Source: Zobellia uliginosa (GTDB taxonomy: Bacteria > Bacteroidota > Bacteroidia > Flavobacteriales > Flavobacteriaceae). Taken from it: DNA of 64,000 nt. The stretch is taken from the NCBI RefSeq assembly GCF_900156625.1, contig NZ_FTOB01000001.1, positions 620,001 to 684,000 of the forward strand, written 5' to 3'. A program made the translations under genes and the position numbers. The notes beneath the pieces are model-generated. The model was not told the origin of the DNA. It worked only from the letters and a program-made list of their open reading frames with translations, and did no database searches. Positions 17,801 through 27,144 of the stretch are shown one piece after another (position 1 is the stretch's first letter; every line of letters begins with the position of its first letter).

Positions 17801-18415
17801 ATGAAGCAACTAGAGCAAATTAAACGTATAAAGGCGCTGGCGGAAACGGGACTAGTATATGCCGAAGATGAATACAACCGCGAACGCTATACCGAACTCA
17901 AACAGCTTGCCCTTGAACTTTTAGCCTCCGTAGCCGATAGGCCTTTGTCGGTTTTAGATGATTTTTATATGCCCGTTACGGATTATCCCACCCCTAAGGT
18001 CGATGTACGGGGATTGGTCCTCAACGAGAAAAATCAGATTTTGATGGCCAAGGAAAGCATAGACGGTAAATGGACCATTCCCGGTGGATGGGCGGAGGTA
18101 GGGTACTCTCCTTCGGCTTGCGTTATAAAGGAGGTAGAAGAAGAAACAGGGTTGATTACCAATGTGGTAAGGCTTATGGCCGTTTATGATAAGCAATCGC
18201 ATCCGCATCCGCCACAGCCTTTTTATGTATATAAACTGTGTTTTTTATGCCGATTTAGCGGGGGAAAGCTTACGCCTGGTTTCGATATGCGTGGGGCCGC
18301 TTTTTTTGATATTGACGATTTGCCCGAAATTTCGAAAGACCGTATTTTGGTTTCCCAACTTAAACAATTGCATACCATGGCAATTGAAAATAAAACGGAA
18401 GTGTATTTTGATTGA
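17801..18415 (+). CDS. NUDIX hydrolase with N-terminal accessory domain
   Basis: A 204-residue hydrolase of nucleoside-diphosphate-linked compounds. Residues about 1-60 are the helical NUDIX N-terminal domain seen in YjhB-like proteins (EQIKRIKALAETGLVYAEDE). The Nudix box is at about 95-120, GGWAEVGYSP then KEVEEETGL. It departs from the consensus GX5EX7REUXEEXGU: a Tyr stands where the first Glu is usual, and Lys replaces Arg. The REUXEE-type metal-binding glutamates remain, so activity is plausible. Substrate unknown. The stop codon TGA shares its A with the ATG of the next gene, indicating translational coupling. Confidence 0.9.
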   Translation: MKQLEQIKRIKALAETGLVYAEDEYNRERYTELKQLALELLASVADRPLSVLDDFYMPVTDYPTPKVDVRGLVLNEKNQILMAKESIDGKWTIPGGWAEVGYSPSACVIKEVEEETGLITNVVRLMAVYDKQSHPHPPQPFYVYKLCFLCRFSGGKLTPGFDMRGAAFFDIDDLPEISKDRILVSQLKQLHTMAIENKTEVYFD

Positions 18416-19200
18416 TGTTTTCTATGGATGAACTATTGAAAGTGGCCTTGGTGCAAACCGCATTGGTATGGGAAGACCCCCAAGCGAATCGATTGGAACT
18501 GGAAAGGAAATTAGGGGCCCTTACTTCAGACGTCGACCTGATCGTGCTTCCTGAGATGTTTACCACCGGTTTTACCATGAATCCGCAGCGCATAGGAAAG
18601 GAAGAAGGGCCAAAGACCCTTCATTGGATGAAAACGATCGCGCGACAAAAAAACGTCGCCATCACAGGTAGTTTGGTGTACTTCGATAATGCAGTCTATA
18701 CCAACCGGCTCTTCTTTGTAGAACCTGATGGCACAACTTCGGTCTATGATAAACGGCACACCTTTACCCTTGCGGGGGAAGATAAGGTGTACCATTCGGG
18801 CAATGAACGTTTAATGGTGAGCTACAAGGGGTTTACAATTTGTCCGTTGATCTGTTATGACCTCCGTTTTCCCGTATGGGCCAGAAATACCGAAGACTAC
18901 GATGTTTTGCTCTATGTGGCCAATTGGCCGGAGCCGCGAATCAATGCGTGGGATGCTTTGCTAAAAGCAAGGTCTATTGAAAATATGGCCTATTGCATTG
19001 GTGTGAATAGAATCGGGGTTGATGATTCAGGGCATCAATACCCAGGGCATTCCGTGGTGCTTGATGGTTTGGGACAAGAGCTGGCGTTTAGCACAACTGA
19101 GGAAGTCGTGACCGCCACCTTGTCGAAAAAACATATAAAGGAAGTTCGCGACAAGCTAAAGTTCTTGAACGATAGGGATTCCTTTATTCTGGAAGGATAA
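18415..19200 (+). CDS. Nitrilase-superfamily amidohydrolase (omega-amidase-like)
   Basis: A carbon-nitrogen hydrolase of about 261 residues. The catalytic Glu-Lys-Cys triad lies in IVLPEMFTTGF, YDKRHTF and LICYDLRFP. Family members of this length (YafV type) act as omega-amidases that remove 2-oxoglutaramate or 2-oxosuccinamate, clearing by-products of glutamine transamination. The exact substrate is inferred. The start is ATG at 18415, overlapping the preceding stop by one base; a second ATG at 18424 is also possible. The 3' end overlaps the convergent Ig-like lipoprotein gene by 17 bp. Confidence 0.9.
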   Translation: MFSMDELLKVALVQTALVWEDPQANRLELERKLGALTSDVDLIVLPEMFTTGFTMNPQRIGKEEGPKTLHWMKTIARQKNVAITGSLVYFDNAVYTNRLFFVEPDGTTSVYDKRHTFTLAGEDKVYHSGNERLMVSYKGFTICPLICYDLRFPVWARNTEDYDVLLYVANWPEPRINAWDALLKARSIENMAYCIGVNRIGVDDSGHQYPGHSVVLDGLGQELAFSTTEEVVTATLSKKHIKEVRDKLKFLNDRDSFILEG

Positions 19201-20794
19201 AGGTTTGTTCCATTTCCCAATTGGCCCTTACCTCAATAATATCGGGGTAGTAGCTGATTTTTTCGGGTTGTTGTTTTTTTAGGAAATTACCGGTATCCCA
19301 TTTTCCATTGCCATTGGCATCAAAAATGACCCGGACCAAGTATTTAGAAGGTTCGAGATGGTTGAATTCAAAAACTTTTGGCTCAGTGGCTATAATTTCC
19401 CTTTTTAAGGCGCCTTTTTCATCGGTCAACTGAATGATCAAAGGGTAATCTCCTCCTGTGATATTAAATCTTAAGTTTCCGTAATCGGCATAGCTTCCTG
19501 TAGATAGGTAGTATGATATCGTGTCATTCGATTGTCCGAATAAATCGCTGATGGCCCCGGGAAGAAGGTCTATTTGGTAGCTTTGGTTCGGTTCAATGGT
19601 AAAATCGATATCTATTTTATTCTCTACCGTGTCTAACTCGGTTTTGAAATTGACGGCAAGCGAATCTTGGTCCGTCATGAAAAACAAGGTTGAGTCGATT
19701 GCGGTGATAGGAGTGTTGGCCGCAATGAAGAAAGGGTCACTGAAGTTGAGCGTGCCGTTCTGATTGGGGCGCAATTGTAAAGAGTCGACACCTACTTTTC
19801 GACTCTTAACGGTAAAGGTGTCTATTACTTTTAATTTTTCGTTGGTAGCCGTAAAAACGATAGAATCCATTTCATAGGGCGTAAACCAAAAATTAAGGGT
19901 GTCTTTGTTTTTTTCTTTTAATATTTTGGTCTTTACGGTATCGGGTAAGACGGTTAAGGGCTTGATATCAACCCCCGAGGCATCCCCGTAATAACCGAAA
20001 ATGATACGGTTTTTGGCCACTAAACTCGGTACGGACATACTGTAGTTGGGTACTTCCTTAAACAGGGTCAACACATAGGTAGAATCTGTGGGGAGGGTAA
20101 TCGTGTCTTGAAGAAAGGCTATTTTGTCGACGTTTTGATCGAAGATATTATTTTTTGCCTCGTCTTTTAAGGCGAATAGTTTGTACTGTCCTTCCTTTAG
20201 GTTTTTCAATCTAAAAATAACGGCACTGTCCAAGGTGTTGGTGATATAGTTGGGTGGTTTTTTAAAGATGGTGGAATCGGTATAGGCCGTATCGATTTTG
20301 TAGAGCATCACGCTGATGAACTCGTCCGCTTTTTTCTTAAAGGCATCTTTTACCGCACCCGTAAGGGCAAGGGAATCGATATAGTCTCCCGTGGAAAAAA
20401 CATAGGTTAGAAAACTACTGGGGTTGCCTTCGTTGTTGTCTTGGATACTTTGCCCGAAATTTAAGGTGTAGGTGGTGTTTTCGTGTAGGGTATCCTTGAA
20501 TTTTATCTCAACGTATTTACTGGCCCCGCCCTGTGGTGTTATGTCGGGTTGGTATTTTAGCGGAGGCGAGACAATCAGTTGTTCCTGAATATCCTTTAAC
20601 TTAATGAATTCATCAAAATAAAGACGAATACGGCTGGCCTTGAAGTTGGTAGTCATACTGTCGGGCTCCGTCTTGGTAAGCGTAGGTGGGGTAATATCTT
20701 TCGGACCACCGCTCGGGCTACCTCTTCGTGCGCACTGCCACAATACCGCAACGATTAAAAATAAAAATAAAAAAGACACAAAACGACGCACCAT
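19184..20794 (-). CDS. Ig-like (Big_5) domain lipoprotein
   Basis: A 536-residue lipoprotein with lipobox Cys at residue 21 (LIVAVLWQCARRGSP). Residues about 35-130 form a bacterial Ig-like Big_5 domain (ITPPTLTKTEPDSM, STGDYID at its end). The remainder is a series of beta-rich segments ending in a prealbumin-like piece, VRVIFDANGNGKWDTGNF, common at the end of these proteins. It is conserved among flavobacteria as a single-copy lipoprotein of unknown function. The ATG at 20794 is used because the frame upstream begins only at a TTG (20803). The gene overlaps its convergent neighbour by 17 bp. Confidence 0.85.
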   Translation of the reverse strand: MVRRFVSFLFLFLIVAVLWQCARRGSPSGGPKDITPPTLTKTEPDSMTTNFKASRIRLYFDEFIKLKDIQEQLIVSPPLKYQPDITPQGGASKYVEIKFKDTLHENTTYTLNFGQSIQDNNEGNPSSFLTYVFSTGDYIDSLALTGAVKDAFKKKADEFISVMLYKIDTAYTDSTIFKKPPNYITNTLDSAVIFRLKNLKEGQYKLFALKDEAKNNIFDQNVDKIAFLQDTITLPTDSTYVLTLFKEVPNYSMSVPSLVAKNRIIFGYYGDASGVDIKPLTVLPDTVKTKILKEKNKDTLNFWFTPYEMDSIVFTATNEKLKVIDTFTVKSRKVGVDSLQLRPNQNGTLNFSDPFFIAANTPITAIDSTLFFMTDQDSLAVNFKTELDTVENKIDIDFTIEPNQSYQIDLLPGAISDLFGQSNDTISYYLSTGSYADYGNLRFNITGGDYPLIIQLTDEKGALKREIIATEPKVFEFNHLEPSKYLVRVIFDANGNGKWDTGNFLKKQQPEKISYYPDIIEVRANWEMEQTFILPE

Positions 20795-20832
20795 ATTGCT
20801 CAACTATGACACAAAGAAACAACTAATTTTTC

Positions 20833-21540
20833 TTAATTCCATAACTTGTGTACTACGGCCATACTGGCTACGTACAAGGTGGTTCCCGGTGCTTTGGCCA
20901 ACGCTCGGGCACACAGTTCCATAGTGGCGCCGGTGGTGATTACGTCGTCTACCAACAGAATATGTTTGTTCTTGATGAATTCAATATCGGTTACCGTATA
21001 AAGCACCTTGTCGCTTTGCCATCGTCCGATCCTGCTTTTTTTAGTCTGGGTTTTGGTATTTGCGGATTTGATCAAAATATGGTCGACATAGGCCGTTTTG
21101 AGGTGAAAGGCCAATCGCTTGGCGAAGGAGGCGACTTGGTTGTAGCCCCGTTTCTTTAATTTTTTTCGGTGGAGCGGAACAGGTATGACCATGTCGATGG
21201 TGTCGGTAAGCTCTTGGTTGTCTTTTAAGATCTGCCCGTACCAATCCCCTAGAAATGCGCCTATTTGCTCTTGATTTCTGTACTTTAGGTAGTGAATCAG
21301 TTCACGGACGATGCCCCTATTGGAGAAAAAAAGCATAGAACTGGCCTTTTTTATGTTAATTCTACCGTAAAATATACGGTCTACGGGGTTTTCATCGTTA
21401 AAAGAATAATCGGTAAGCGGCAAATCGTTTCGGCAAATGGTACAGAGGAGTTGCTCTCCTCCGTATAAATGAGCATTACATCCAAAACAGACCCGTGGAG
21501 CTAAGATTGAATTGATATCATTTAGTATATTTGTTAACAT
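20833..21540 (-). CDS. comF: ComF-family phosphoribosyltransferase-like protein
   Basis: About 235 residues. An N-terminal four-cysteine zinc site (CFGCNAHLYGG, LLCTICRNDLP) is followed by a phosphoribosyltransferase fold with the PRPP loop ILLVDDVITTGAT and the conserved KKRGYNQVASFAKRL. ComF supports uptake or processing of transforming DNA in competent bacteria. The longer open frame reaches 21699, but the ATG at 21540 starts where relatives start (LTNILNDINSILAPRVCFGC). It lies 57 bp from the divergent coiled-coil gene. Confidence 0.9.
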   Translation of the reverse strand: MLTNILNDINSILAPRVCFGCNAHLYGGEQLLCTICRNDLPLTDYSFNDENPVDRIFYGRINIKKASSMLFFSNRGIVRELIHYLKYRNQEQIGAFLGDWYGQILKDNQELTDTIDMVIPVPLHRKKLKKRGYNQVASFAKRLAFHLKTAYVDHILIKSANTKTQTKKSRIGRWQSDKVLYTVTDIEFIKNKHILLVDDVITTGATMELCARALAKAPGTTLYVASMAVVHKLWN

Positions 21541-21597
21541 TTTAAACTTCAATTTCTTAGCCAAACCAAGCTTACTATAAAAGCCCAACACGCCCCA

Positions 21598-22494
21598 ATG
21601 GACGTTCAAGATACTAAATTCAACTATAAAATAATACTTACTGCATTGGTTGCCGTTATAATAGGCATTTTGATAGCCTTTTATTACAGCTATGCCCAAT
21701 CAAGAAGTCAAATTGCCTTTTTAGAGCAAGAAAAGGAACTGCTTGTAAAAGATTTGACCTTAATGAAAACCGACGTAGATCGGCTTTCGGCACTTAACGA
21801 GGTCAACGAAATAGAACTGGAAAGCTCTAAATATAGGGTGCAGCAATTGTTGGATTCTGTTGGGAGGTTGAACTTTACGGTAGAGAAGCTAAGGGAGTAT
21901 AAAAGCGAGCTTAGGCGCTTAGAGGCCAAGAACGATAGCCTGAAGTTAAAGAACAATTTCTTGAAATATAACAACATGGTGTTGTCCGAGAAGTATCAAG
22001 AAACCAAAAAGCAGATAGAGTTACTGCGCGGAAAGAGCAGTTCTTTGGCCGAGGCCGAGGCTATGCAGCGCAAGAAAATAACCGAACTGAACAAAGAACT
22101 TAAGGCGAAGCGATACTTGGCCTTGAACAATCCCGAAGGAAGCGGTTTTCGCTTGCGTTCGGGCAAACCCATAAAAACGAACAAGGCTTCCTTGATCGAA
22201 AAATTACGCGGTTGCGTTACTGTAGCACCCGATGGCAATGAGCCTAATTCGGAAAAAGTCATCTATTTCCAGTTTTTGGATCCCAATATGCGCGTTCTGG
22301 AAGATAATGCCAATACCATTTCGGTCAACGGAAACATTTACAGTAAGAGGGTGCAATTTTTATTCAGTGGCGAAGAGACCAATATTTGCGACTTTATTAC
22401 GCTTCCTCAAGGTTCTTTGAAGGAAGGGGTCTATAGGCTGAATATTTTTGAAAATCAAAAACTGCTCACTTCATCCGAATTTGAGCTAAAATAA
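21598..22494 (+). CDS. Membrane-anchored coiled-coil protein of unknown function
   Basis: A 298-residue protein. One transmembrane segment at about 12-30 (IILTALVAVIIGILIAFYY) is followed by a long heptad-rich coiled coil (about 35-175) with abundant Glu, Lys and Leu. A globular beta-rich domain occupies about 210-298 (KVIYFQFLDPNMRVLEDN, VQFLFSGEET). The layout suggests a periplasmic protein anchored in the inner membrane. I do not recognise a named family; similar proteins occur near glyS and comF in flavobacteria from memory. Possible roles include envelope or division scaffolding, but nothing in the sequence fixes this. Confidence 0.75.
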   Translation: MDVQDTKFNYKIILTALVAVIIGILIAFYYSYAQSRSQIAFLEQEKELLVKDLTLMKTDVDRLSALNEVNEIELESSKYRVQQLLDSVGRLNFTVEKLREYKSELRRLEAKNDSLKLKNNFLKYNNMVLSEKYQETKKQIELLRGKSSSLAEAEAMQRKKITELNKELKAKRYLALNNPEGSGFRLRSGKPIKTNKASLIEKLRGCVTVAPDGNEPNSEKVIYFQFLDPNMRVLEDNANTISVNGNIYSKRVQFLFSGEETNICDFITLPQGSLKEGVYRLNIFENQKLLTSSEFELK

Positions 22495-22519
22495 ATTTTC
22501 TGACATTGGGCTAATATCC

Positions 22520-22527
22520 TATTTTTG
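22520..22527 (+). promoter_or_regulatory. -7 promoter box directly before glyS start codon
   Basis: TATTTTTG followed by C matches the Bacteroidota -7 box exactly. Only four bases separate it from the ATG at 22532. Transcription would therefore begin at or beside the start codon, predicting a leaderless mRNA. No Shine-Dalgarno-like sequence is present. Confidence 0.45.
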
Positions 22528-22531
22528 CCGC

Positions 22532-24082
22532 ATGGCAAAACAAGAAGACGATTTTAAGAAAGTAATTTCCCATGCAAAGGAGTATGGGTACGTATTTCAA
22601 TCAAGTGAGATTTACGACGGACTTAGTGCCGTTTACGATTACGCACAAAACGGTGCGGAACTCAAAAAAAATATAAGGGAGTATTGGTGGAAGGCCATGG
22701 TTCAGCTCAACGACAACATTGTCGGGATCGATGCGGCTATATTTATGCACCCCACTACTTGGAAGGCTTCAGGACACGTCGATGCTTTCAATGACCCATT
22801 GATCGATAACAAAGACTCTAAAAAAAGATATCGTGCCGATGTATTGGTCGAAGACCATGTGGCAAAAATCGAGGCCAAAATAGAAAAAGAGGTGGCTAAG
22901 GCGGCCAAACGCTTTGGTGATAAGTTTGACAAAGAACAGTTTTTGGCTACCAACCAAAGGGTGGTCGATTACCAAGAGCAAGCTACTTCCATTTTGAAAA
23001 GATTGGGAAGGTCTCTTGAAAACGAAGATCTTGCCGATGTCAAGAAGCTGATAGAGGAATTGGATATTGCCTGCCCTATGTCAGGTTCAAAGAACTGGAC
23101 CGAGGTAAAGCAGTTTAACCTTATGTTCGGTACAAAATTAGGAGCGACGGCAGACAGCGCCATGGATCTGTACCTTCGCCCCGAAACCGCACAGGGTATT
23201 TTTGTCAACTTTTTGAACGTTCAGAAAACCGGACGGATGAAAATTCCTTTTGGGATCGCACAAACCGGAAAGGCCTTCCGAAACGAAATCGTTGCCCGTC
23301 AGTTTATATTCCGCATGCGTGAATTTGAACAAATGGAAATGCAATATTTCATTAAACCGGGTACGCAGCAAGAGTGGTACGAAAAGTGGAAGGAGACTAG
23401 AATGAAGTGGCACCTTTCATTAGGCCTTGGTGAAGATAACTATCGTTTTCACGATCACGAAAAATTGGCGCACTACGCCGATGCCGCTGCAGATATAGAA
23501 TTCCGTTTTCCTTTTGGGTTCAAAGAACTGGAGGGAATTCACTCGAGAACCGATTTTGACTTGTCTAGCCATGAGAAGTTCTCAGGAAAAAAACTTCAGT
23601 ATTTCGACCCTGAAACCAGGGAAAGCTATGTGCCTTATGTGCTAGAGACTTCTATAGGTCTTGATCGTATGTTCTTGGCGGTCTTTTCAAACTCTTTGGT
23701 CGAGGAAGAACTCGAGAACGGATCAACTAGAACCGTACTTAAGCTTCCTGCGGTCTTGGCACCGACCAAAGCGGCTATCTTGCCATTGGTGAAAAAAGAT
23801 GGTCTGCCCGAAGTGGCCCACGAAATTATTGAGGACCTGAAATGGGATTTTAACGTGACTTACGATGAAAAGGATGCGGTAGGACGTCGCTATAGAAGAC
23901 AAGATGCCAATGGTACTCCTTTTTGTATTACCGTCGATCACCAGACCTTGGAAGACCGAACGGTTACCATTCGTCATCGTGATTCTATGGAACAGGAACG
24001 TGTGTCCATTTCTAGCTTAAAAGAAATTATTCATAAAGCCGTAGATATGAAGGGTTGGCTTATGAAAATGCAGAAACTCTAG
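22532..24082 (+). CDS. glyS: Glycyl-tRNA synthetase, single-chain type
   Basis: Charges tRNA-Gly with glycine in the cytoplasm. At 516 residues it is the homodimeric class II form found in Bacteroidota, eukaryotes and archaea rather than the alpha-beta form of proteobacteria. Class II motifs include RPETAQGIFVNF, FRMREFEQMEMQYF and ETSIGLDRMF, followed by an anticodon-binding domain from about residue 405 (LPAVLAPTKAAILPL). The N-terminal DGLSAVYDYAQNG is typical. Its TAG stop overlaps the TAG stop of the convergent TonB receptor gene within a palindrome. Confidence 0.96.
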   Translation: MAKQEDDFKKVISHAKEYGYVFQSSEIYDGLSAVYDYAQNGAELKKNIREYWWKAMVQLNDNIVGIDAAIFMHPTTWKASGHVDAFNDPLIDNKDSKKRYRADVLVEDHVAKIEAKIEKEVAKAAKRFGDKFDKEQFLATNQRVVDYQEQATSILKRLGRSLENEDLADVKKLIEELDIACPMSGSKNWTEVKQFNLMFGTKLGATADSAMDLYLRPETAQGIFVNFLNVQKTGRMKIPFGIAQTGKAFRNEIVARQFIFRMREFEQMEMQYFIKPGTQQEWYEKWKETRMKWHLSLGLGEDNYRFHDHEKLAHYADAAADIEFRFPFGFKELEGIHSRTDFDLSSHEKFSGKKLQYFDPETRESYVPYVLETSIGLDRMFLAVFSNSLVEEELENGSTRTVLKLPAVLAPTKAAILPLVKKDGLPEVAHEIIEDLKWDFNVTYDEKDAVGRRYRRQDANGTPFCITVDHQTLEDRTVTIRHRDSMEQERVSISSLKEIIHKAVDMKGWLMKMQKL

Positions 24083-24088
24083 AGTTTC
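24073..24088. other. 16-bp palindrome at shared stop codons
   Basis: GAAACTCTAGAGTTTC is a perfect inverted repeat. Its central CTAG supplies the stop codon of glyS on one strand and of the TonB receptor on the other. There is no loop or T run, so it is unlikely to be an efficient intrinsic terminator. Confidence 0.7.
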
Positions 24089-26160
24089 AGCTTAAGGTTA
24101 AGGCCCCCGTACCAGTTTCTTCCGTTTCCAGGGTAGAAGTACCGGGGCTCCCTTCCTCCAAAACCGGTAGCGTTTATAAGTACCGATTGGGCATATGCCG
24201 TATCAAAAATATTGTTCACGCCCAGGTTTAGGCCTAGGTCTAAACGGTCTGAAAGCTGCCTTCTATAGCCTATTTTTATGTGTGCGAGTTGAAAAGCGTC
24301 GCTGTATAGGCTGTTGGCGTCCGTCAATGAAATCTTATCCACATACTGGTAGGTCGTATTCCAGAAGAAGCCGTTCTTGAGCTGAATTTGCAAGCCAGAG
24401 CTAATTCGGTGTTTTGGTACGCCGGTCAAGGGGTTTCCCGAATAATCATTGTCGCCGTCAATGAATTCCACAAAACTAAAATCGCTGAGCGTATAGTTGA
24501 AAAATGGGCGTAGGCGTAGCTGGCGACCTATTTCTATGGTGTAGTTCAACTCTGAGTCGATACCTTGGTGTCGGGTGCTTCCGGCATTTTTTCCGATATA
24601 TTGGTCTTCGCCAATCCGTTGGTCTACCAATAAGTTTTTTATGTTCATGCGGTAGAGGGCTATATTGATGTAGAGTTTCTTTTTTAAGAAATAAGTTTCT
24701 CCGCCCACTTCATAGTTTGTTCCCGTCTCTTGGGCAATATCTGGGTTGATCGCTCCATCCGGGGTCAGTGATTTTTCTAAACTGGGGTTTGAGAAGCCCC
24801 TACTTATATTGGCGAATATATTTAAGCCTGAGGGGAAGCGATAGTTGAGGTTTAGGCTAGGGAGGGCAATGGTATTGAATTCTCGTTTTGCACTTTTGTT
24901 TTGGCTTCCTAGGTTGAACTTATCGCGAAAATCATAATGGGTCTTGTTGATATTCAGGCCGAATTGGGCCTTAAAAGCTTCCGAAAGGGCTAGTGTGAGC
25001 GTTCCGAATACGTTGAATTGCCTTCTGAACTCTTTGTTGTCGCTAATGCGGCTTCCTTCTAGGCTTCCCTTACCATTGTTTTCCTCATATAAATTTTCAA
25101 TTGTGGCCCACTGGTATTCATCTTTGTAAAGCTCTCCTCCAAAAGTGTATTCGGCTGGGCGCCGAAGTAGGTCGAATGTTCCGTAAAATCGGGTTCTAAA
25201 ACCATAGCCGTTCGTGATCTCGTCTAGAATATTGAACGGTCTGGGTTCGTAGTGGTCGAGATAGGTGTAGAAGATACTGGTACTGTTTTTGAGATGGGAG
25301 CTGAGGTCATGGGTATACGATAGGCCTGCCAAGGTGTATTTGTTGGCTTCGTAGCCTTGGGCGGATTTCCAAGTGAAATCGGCTTGTTCCGGATTTGTTT
25401 CAAATGCCGTTTGGCCCAATGAACTTGGAATTTCTGCGGAATAATCGATATGGTTCAGTAAGATGGAAATCTTATGGTTCGGTTTGATTTTATAGGAAGC
25501 GTTCAAAAGGATACCGTCTCTTTCGAAGGCATTGTTTTCACGATAGCCATCGCTTTCCATATGTCCATATTGTAACTGAAGGGAAAGTTTGGGGTCGGTA
25601 TGTGAAAATTTGAGGTTGTCTTTCAGAAGTCCGTAAGAGCCTACGGTAAGTTTGTTGTTCAAGAAAGTGATATCGGCCTTGCTTTCTTCGGAAATCAGTA
25701 TGATGGCACCTCCAAGTCCTGCGCCATGAGCCGTGCCCTTAGGGCCTTTTATTACCTCAATGGCCTCTAGGTTTTCGAGGTCGTAGGCTTCAATGGTAGA
25801 GGCTCCTGTGCCATTGGTGACGGGAATATCGTTGTAGTAGAGGTGTAGCTTATCCGTGCCGAATTGTGAGCGGGCGCCGATGCCCCTAATGGTGATCCTG
25901 TTGGTATTGAGGGCTCCGGAAAGAACAAAGACCCCGGGAATTTGGTTGATGGCCGAAACCATGTCTACCGGACTGTAATTTTGAAAGGTTTTTGGTCCGA
26001 TCAAGGTGGAGGCTACTACGCCTGTGGCACTTTTGACGGTGAGGGTGTCGGTCAGTACAATTTCATCAAGTACCGTAACACGGTCTTTTTGAAGGTCGTC
26101 TTGCGCGTGAATATGAAGAGGTAAAAGAAAAGAAAGGAAAACAAAAAAGAGATGCTTCAT
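24079..26160 (-). CDS. TonB-dependent receptor, siderophore/iron-type architecture
   Basis: An outer-membrane transporter of 693 residues. The ATG at 26160 starts a signal peptide (KHLFFVFLSFLLPLHIHAQ); the frame upstream to 26289 adds an implausible leader. Unlike the other three receptors here it lacks the carboxypeptidase-regulatory-like domain. The plug spans about 40-160 (INQIPGVFVLSGALNTNRIT, EAIEVIKGPKGTAHGAGLGG), followed by a barrel. This compact form is common among siderophore, haem or metal receptors such as FecA-like proteins. The substrate is not determined. It is transcribed away from xth, with no TonB-locus partners. Confidence 0.9.
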   Translation of the reverse strand: MKHLFFVFLSFLLPLHIHAQDDLQKDRVTVLDEIVLTDTLTVKSATGVVASTLIGPKTFQNYSPVDMVSAINQIPGVFVLSGALNTNRITIRGIGARSQFGTDKLHLYYNDIPVTNGTGASTIEAYDLENLEAIEVIKGPKGTAHGAGLGGAIILISEESKADITFLNNKLTVGSYGLLKDNLKFSHTDPKLSLQLQYGHMESDGYRENNAFERDGILLNASYKIKPNHKISILLNHIDYSAEIPSSLGQTAFETNPEQADFTWKSAQGYEANKYTLAGLSYTHDLSSHLKNSTSIFYTYLDHYEPRPFNILDEITNGYGFRTRFYGTFDLLRRPAEYTFGGELYKDEYQWATIENLYEENNGKGSLEGSRISDNKEFRRQFNVFGTLTLALSEAFKAQFGLNINKTHYDFRDKFNLGSQNKSAKREFNTIALPSLNLNYRFPSGLNIFANISRGFSNPSLEKSLTPDGAINPDIAQETGTNYEVGGETYFLKKKLYINIALYRMNIKNLLVDQRIGEDQYIGKNAGSTRHQGIDSELNYTIEIGRQLRLRPFFNYTLSDFSFVEFIDGDNDYSGNPLTGVPKHRISSGLQIQLKNGFFWNTTYQYVDKISLTDANSLYSDAFQLAHIKIGYRRQLSDRLDLGLNLGVNNIFDTAYAQSVLINATGFGGREPRYFYPGNGRNWYGGLNLKLKL

Positions 26161-26246
26161 AAAGGCTTTTGTTGTGGAAATAGTAAAAATAGGAAACTTG
26201 GCGGCCATCTTTGTCAACAATGTGTATTTTCGTAAAAAGCTTACCC

Positions 26247-27014
26247 GTGAAAATAGTTTCGTATAACGTAAATGGCATTCGAGCCGCATTGAACAAAGGT
26301 TTTTTAGATTGGTTGCAAGCCGTAGACCCCGATGTAGTCTGTTTGCAAGAGATCAAGGCTATGGAAGAACAACTGGACCTTTCGCTTTTTGAAGAGGCGG
26401 GCTATAGTAATAATTACTGGTTCAGTGCCCAGAAAAAAGGTTATAGTGGTACTGCGATCTTATCAAAGAAACAGCCTGATGCGGTTCAGAAAGGGACAGG
26501 TATCGATTATATGGATTTTGAGGGGCGTAATATCAGGGCCGATTTTGGGGATATATCCATCATGAGCATGTATTTGCCTTCGGGGACCAACTTGGCTCGT
26601 TTGGAACATAAACTCATGTATATGGCCGACTTTCAAAAGTATGTCGATGAGCTTAGAAAGACCCACCCGAACCTTATTGTTTTGGGTGATTATAATGTTT
26701 GTCATCAGGCCATAGACATTCATGATCCGGTGCGCAATAAGAATGTTTCGGGCTTTTTACCGGTCGAGCGCGAGTGGATCGGTAATTTTATGGATAGCGG
26801 TTTTATTGACAGTTTCCGTCATTTTAATAAGGAGCCTGATAATTATACCTGGTGGAGCTACCGCGCCAATGCGAGGAACAATAATAAGGGGTGGAGGTTA
26901 GATTACGGAATGGTGGCCGAACCTTTGAAAGATAGGCTAACGCGCTCCGTGATACTTTCAGAGGCAAAACACAGTGATCATTGCCCTATTTTGGTCGAGG
27001 TGGAAACACCCTGA
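26247..27014 (+). CDS. xth: Exodeoxyribonuclease III
   Basis: An AP endonuclease and 3'-5' exonuclease of base excision repair. About 255 residues with EEP-family motifs: KIVSYNVNGIRAALNKGF, VCLQEIKAMEEQ, VLGDYNVCHQAIDIHD, and the closing HSDHCPILVEV. It has no signal peptide, in contrast to the exported EEP protein at 6962. A GTG at 26247 is proposed as start because known homologues begin at KIVSYN; the in-frame ATG at 26220 would add nine residues. Confidence 0.93.
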   Translation: MKIVSYNVNGIRAALNKGFLDWLQAVDPDVVCLQEIKAMEEQLDLSLFEEAGYSNNYWFSAQKKGYSGTAILSKKQPDAVQKGTGIDYMDFEGRNIRADFGDISIMSMYLPSGTNLARLEHKLMYMADFQKYVDELRKTHPNLIVLGDYNVCHQAIDIHDPVRNKNVSGFLPVEREWIGNFMDSGFIDSFRHFNKEPDNYTWWSYRANARNNNKGWRLDYGMVAEPLKDRLTRSVILSEAKHSDHCPILVEVETP

Positions 27015-27084
27015 AGGAGCGTTTTTAGGCCTAATGAGGAAGACTGTGTGTCTTCGGATTTCCGGAAACATGCGATTCGCTTTG

Positions 27085-27113
27085 TTTGCTAACCTATGAA
27101 TTGCTTAAATTTG
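27085..27113 (+). promoter_or_regulatory. Bacteroidota-type promoter for the aldo/keto reductase
   Basis: TTTG at 27085-27088 is followed after 17 bp by TAAATTTG (27106-27113). Both match the -33 and -7 elements of the Bacteroidota primary sigma factor, 32 bp before the ATG at 27145. This is the best two-part promoter match in the window. Confidence 0.6.
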
Positions 27114-27144
27114 AGACTTTTTCAATCAATACCCCAAAGAATAC

